From: Membranipora membranacea
Taxonomy: Eukaryota; Bryozoa; Gymnolaemata; Cheilostomatida; Membraniporidae
Assembly (NCBI GenBank): GCA_914767715.1
Contig: OU612074.1
Location: 21,624,062-21,688,061 of the forward strand
Direction: 5' to 3'
Length of the DNA: 64,000 nt
A program made the position numbers and the translations under genes. The notes under the pieces were generated by a model, which was not told where the DNA came from, made no database searches, and saw only the letters and a list, made by a program, of their open reading frames with translations. Shown here one piece after another: positions 60,790 to 64,000 of the stretch. Position 1 is the first letter of the stretch. Every line of letters begins with the position of its first letter.

Positions 60790-60985
60790 CTTTTGGGAGT
60801 TTGGACGGGGCCAGGGTGCGATCTCACAGTTGGGCTGGCGGGACGTCTCTGGTTGTGCAGTGGATAGCGGGTACGGGGGGGGGGGCATGTTTTGTCTGGA
60901 CTTTTCATTATGTTCGCGTGGTGTTTTTGCAATTTGTTGGCGGGTTTGCCGCCACTCTAGTCACAGACTATCTGGCTGACCCACG
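60790..60985 (+). repeat. Dispersed repeat family R, diverged copy 3
   Basis: Same orientation and order of landmarks as 22793-22975 (gggagttt, gcgatctcaca, ctctagtcacagactatc), but diverged and with a run of about 11 G. Membership is likely, not certain. Confidence 0.45.
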
Positions 60986-61531
60986 CTTTTATTTACATTC
61001 TTTGAACATTTATTACTCTTAATTTACAATGTTTCTTTGTAGCAAGATAAAAAAAAAATAAAAATAATAAACTCACCATGAGAAAAGTGATAGCAGTGGC
61101 AGCTCATTTGACCTGTACAATCATGAATCAGTGCACTGATTATATATTTCACAACTACTGCGGAACTAGCTGGCTGATTAAACTATTATATTGTTTTGTT
61201 CTTTGTGTAGTATTTATCTAATTATTGATACAACAATCTAGTTTTAGTTTCAGCTTTCCAGAAGTGCGAATAAAAATGTAAAGTAGATTAAAGTCAAATC
61301 AGGTCAACCCAATTATTCAATGCCAACAATTGTAACAGGAATCGGACTGAATTTCAACAGTAACCCAGACATAACTTATGAACATATAACAACTCGTTAT
61401 CAAATTTTACAGTAAACCGTCATCAATTGTACAACAATATATAAGGTCACAAAAAAATAGCTACACAATGGAAGATATCTGCTGTAGAGGGTAACAGAAC
61501 TAAATCATGTTATGAAGTTTCATTATCGCTC

Positions 61532-61737
61532 TGACAGTTAGGCCTGTGGGTATGCTGACAGTTAGGCCTGTGGGTATGCTGACAGTTAGGCCTGTGGGTA
61601 TGCTGACAGTTAGGCCTGTGGGTATGCTGACAGTTAGGCCTGTGGGTATACTTACAGTTAGGCCTGTGGGTATGCTGACAGTTAGGCCTGTGGGTATGCT
61701 GACAGTTAGGCCTGTGGGTATGCTGACAGTCACATGA
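61532..61737. repeat. 24-bp minisatellite, about 8.5 copies
   Basis: Units gacagttaggcctgtgggta tgct repeat with one variant copy (tatact, near 61646). The 24-base period is a multiple of three and stop-free in several frames, so it creates long open frames on both strands that are not genes. Confidence 0.95.
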
Positions 61738-61984
61738 TAAACAGGATACAATCTTGAGTAAATATAAATAAATACAATTTATTGGCATCTGATGCTCAAG
61801 GTCACTTCTAAGGATATGTTTCACACTGAGTGCCAAATTAGATGAATAAAATAAGACAACCAAAATAAAATGGTAATCAATTGAGTGAATTGTGCATCAT
61901 TATTTCGAAAAACTGTGTAGTTAAGGTCAGATTGTTGTCCAAGATGAGAAATTTTGAAGCTTCAATCTCAATTACAAAAATCCC

Positions 61985-62060
61985 CTCCCTGCCTGGGAGT
62001 TGATCCGGGACATTCAGCATGCTAAGCCAAAGCCATGCAGCTGAGCTACGCCCATTGACT
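61985..62060 (-). repeat. tRNA-like SINE head
   Basis: The minus strand reads GGGCGTAGCTCAGCTGCATG at the A-box and a degraded B-box (CCCGGATCAACTCCCAGG, with ATCAACTCC in place of TTCGANTCC). This looks like a decayed tRNA or SINE head. Confidence 0.5.
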
Positions 62061-62731
62061 TAATATACTACCTAGACAGGCCAATATCATGTCAATGTCC
62101 CACTTAAATAGCGTGACATGACGTAATTAGTTTGTGCTGTGAGCCATAGTTTACTATATTTCCATCAATGAAAAATGTGAAAAATCAAGGGACGCTGGGC
62201 ATGATATCAGCCCCTGTCCAGCCCCTTATTATTATTTAAACACAAAAAACATTGGTGAGGGTATGTAAGAGACCTTTCCGCACGAGATGGTATAAATAAT
62301 TTGTCTCCAGAACCAGAACTTTTTATGATAAGAGACAATCATTAGCCAATAAACATTGAAATAAATACAGCCATTTACCCTCAGCGCTTCCATCACTACT
62401 ATAAAAATGTAAAGAATTCCTATAGCATAAGATCAGAAATATTTTGTTGGATGAGCCAGTTCTAAGCACAAGCACCACAACCATCATCATTTTTTTCCTT
62501 AAAATTATTCCTAGTTGTGACTGAGCACAACCAGTCTGCTCAAATTGGATTGCTAATTTCATTGTCGCTTCACAAGGAAGAATAGATCAGTGCTGTTAAA
62601 TGAGTATGCAATCTACGGATAGGTGTTGTTCCTGAGTACGTATGATGAAGCTAGAGTATGTGACAATAACTTTAAATTATTATACTTCAGTACTGTGGTC
62701 AAAATCTAATGGCCTTTACCGTGGCCAAACT

Positions 62732-64000
62732 TAATTTTGCCGATGCCGGTAAGGTTCTTTGAGTTTATTAATGTGATATCGGCGTCAAACGTGAATGTCT
62801 ATTGCTTCCCCGACCTATACACAGAAACAGTAGCGTGAAAAAAAAAGAAGTTATTACTGAGATGTCTATAACTGTTTTAACAAAATTACGTCCGATGAAG
62901 ACCATCCTCTTTTTAGTTGTGTTGTTTCCAACTGTGCAAAGGTATCCTCTCGCCTACATACCATCTGTTGCCCACCAAATTGCAGGACAGGAAAGCTTTT
63001 TTCCATACTACATGTCAGTTCACAACAGAATTTAAAACGTTCATTTGCCTGTTGATACAATGATTGTTATAATAAATCAAACCAGAACACGTCATCATCT
63101 GAGAAAATGGAACTACATGTAAATATGAAACTCTAGAGGAAAAAGGATGGACGCATGTGACTAATAATTTCCAAAACTGGAAAATGAAATACTGTGGCCA
63201 AACTTATTTTTGCCGATGCCGGTAAGGTTCTTTGAGTTTTTGAGTCTTTGAGTGTGATGTCGGAGTCAACAGTGTATGTCAATTCGAGTGATATTTGAAA
63301 AGTGCAATTCCTGTGATGATCATTAATTATTATTCTTATTGTTCCATTCACATTATTCTTATTCAATAGTTAATAATTCCCATAAAAACTATTTCAGCTT
63401 CGATCTAGATGGAGCCCTGCAGACATCTCTATACTTCTCAAGATACTGCAGCACATTCAACAGTGATTTCTGTATAATTGACACTGTCTCCTTACAGAGG
63501 GACTTTTTAGTTATTGCCAAAGGGATTGTTGCTGCTCATTAATTCAAAAAACTTCTCTGGCTGTCTAAATAAAGGGTCCAGAAACGTTATTTTGCGGCTC
63601 AGACTGGGTTCTATAGTAATAGCCATTATTCATACTAAACCTTAGCTCATACCAACAAAAATTTATTGCATGCTGCGGAGGTTATTGCTTGTGAGCAGCT
63701 GTGTTGCATATCAGCATGCAACTCTCGGCTGAGTCAGCAATAATGCTGGTTATTATTTGGCCAGAATTTGTTTTCCAGTCTTGGAAATTATTAGAATCAC
63801 TGCTTCCATCCTTTTTCCTCTGTAGTTTCATCATTACATGTAGTTCCATGTTCTCAGATGATGACGTGTTCTGTTGTAATAACTACTTTTTTTCACGCTG
63901 CTGTTTCCGTTAATAGGCGAAGGAAGCAATTGACATTCACTGTTGACGCCGATATCACATTCATAAACTCAAAGAACAGTCCCAGCATCGGCAAAATTAA
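62732..64000. repeat. Inverted-repeat element cluster, cut by window end
   Basis: The terminus ttaattttgccgatgccggt at 62735 recurs at about 63203 (direct) and in inverse orientation at the window end (cagcatcggcaaaattaa). Inner arms also pair: acgtgaatgtctattgcttcc with 63920-63945, cagtagcgtgaaaaaaa with 63888-63905, gaacacgtcatcatctgaga (63088) with 63851-63870, and taataatttccaaaactgg with 63779-63797. The left arm carries an insertion of about 200 bases (62865-63075). No transposase is seen. Confidence 0.75.

Noticed and set aside
61985-62060. Functional tRNA gene
   Set aside because: The T-loop consensus is lost and the acceptor stem does not pair; better explained as a SINE head.

Overview
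This is eukaryotic nuclear DNA from an invertebrate metazoan. It is AT-rich, its genes are split by GT-AG introns of about 0.1 to 3 kb, and the products are animal-type membrane and secreted proteins (Venus-flytrap receptor, transmembrane collagens, CCP/sushi protein, PAN/apple protein, SLC18B1-like MFS carrier). A plant/fungal-superfamily heme peroxidase with its own introns is also present; such genes are known in some early-branching animals such as cnidarians. I cannot name the species. Exon models were assembled by hand from reading frame, splice signals and phase. Every complete model has a total length divisible by three.

Layout. 337-9742 (+): 3' part of a receptor gene with two tandem ligand-binding (ANF/Venus-flytrap) domains, one membrane helix and a long cytoplasmic tail in which an exon pair is duplicated. 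11.9-12.7 kb: dead LINE. 12979-16002 (-) and 19278-21825 (+): two divergent, furin-site-bearing transmembrane collagens with identical exon architecture. 23726-24622 (+): secreted PAN/mucin protein; a decayed inverted copy lies at 57983-59283 (-). 25.8-26.1 kb (-): frameshifted THAP domain. 27-29.5 kb: minisatellites, LINE fragment, exact tandem duplication. 30115-33133 (+): three-CCP single-pass membrane protein. 34-38 kb: repeats. 38161-42852 (+): secreted plant-type peroxidase. 44380-52729 (-): 11-exon SLC18B1-like transporter, with a partial broken duplicate at 54.6-55.8 kb. 59.7-64 kb: repeats and an inverted-repeat element cluster running off the window.

The genes do not form an operon or a single pathway. 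Most encode surface or secreted proteins, and the locus has been shaped by local tandem and inverted duplication. Repeats include a SINE family whose head matches the 5' end of U2 snRNA (four copies), tRNA-headed SINEs, LINE remnants, a foldback element, and simple arrays that coincide with splice sites in two genes.
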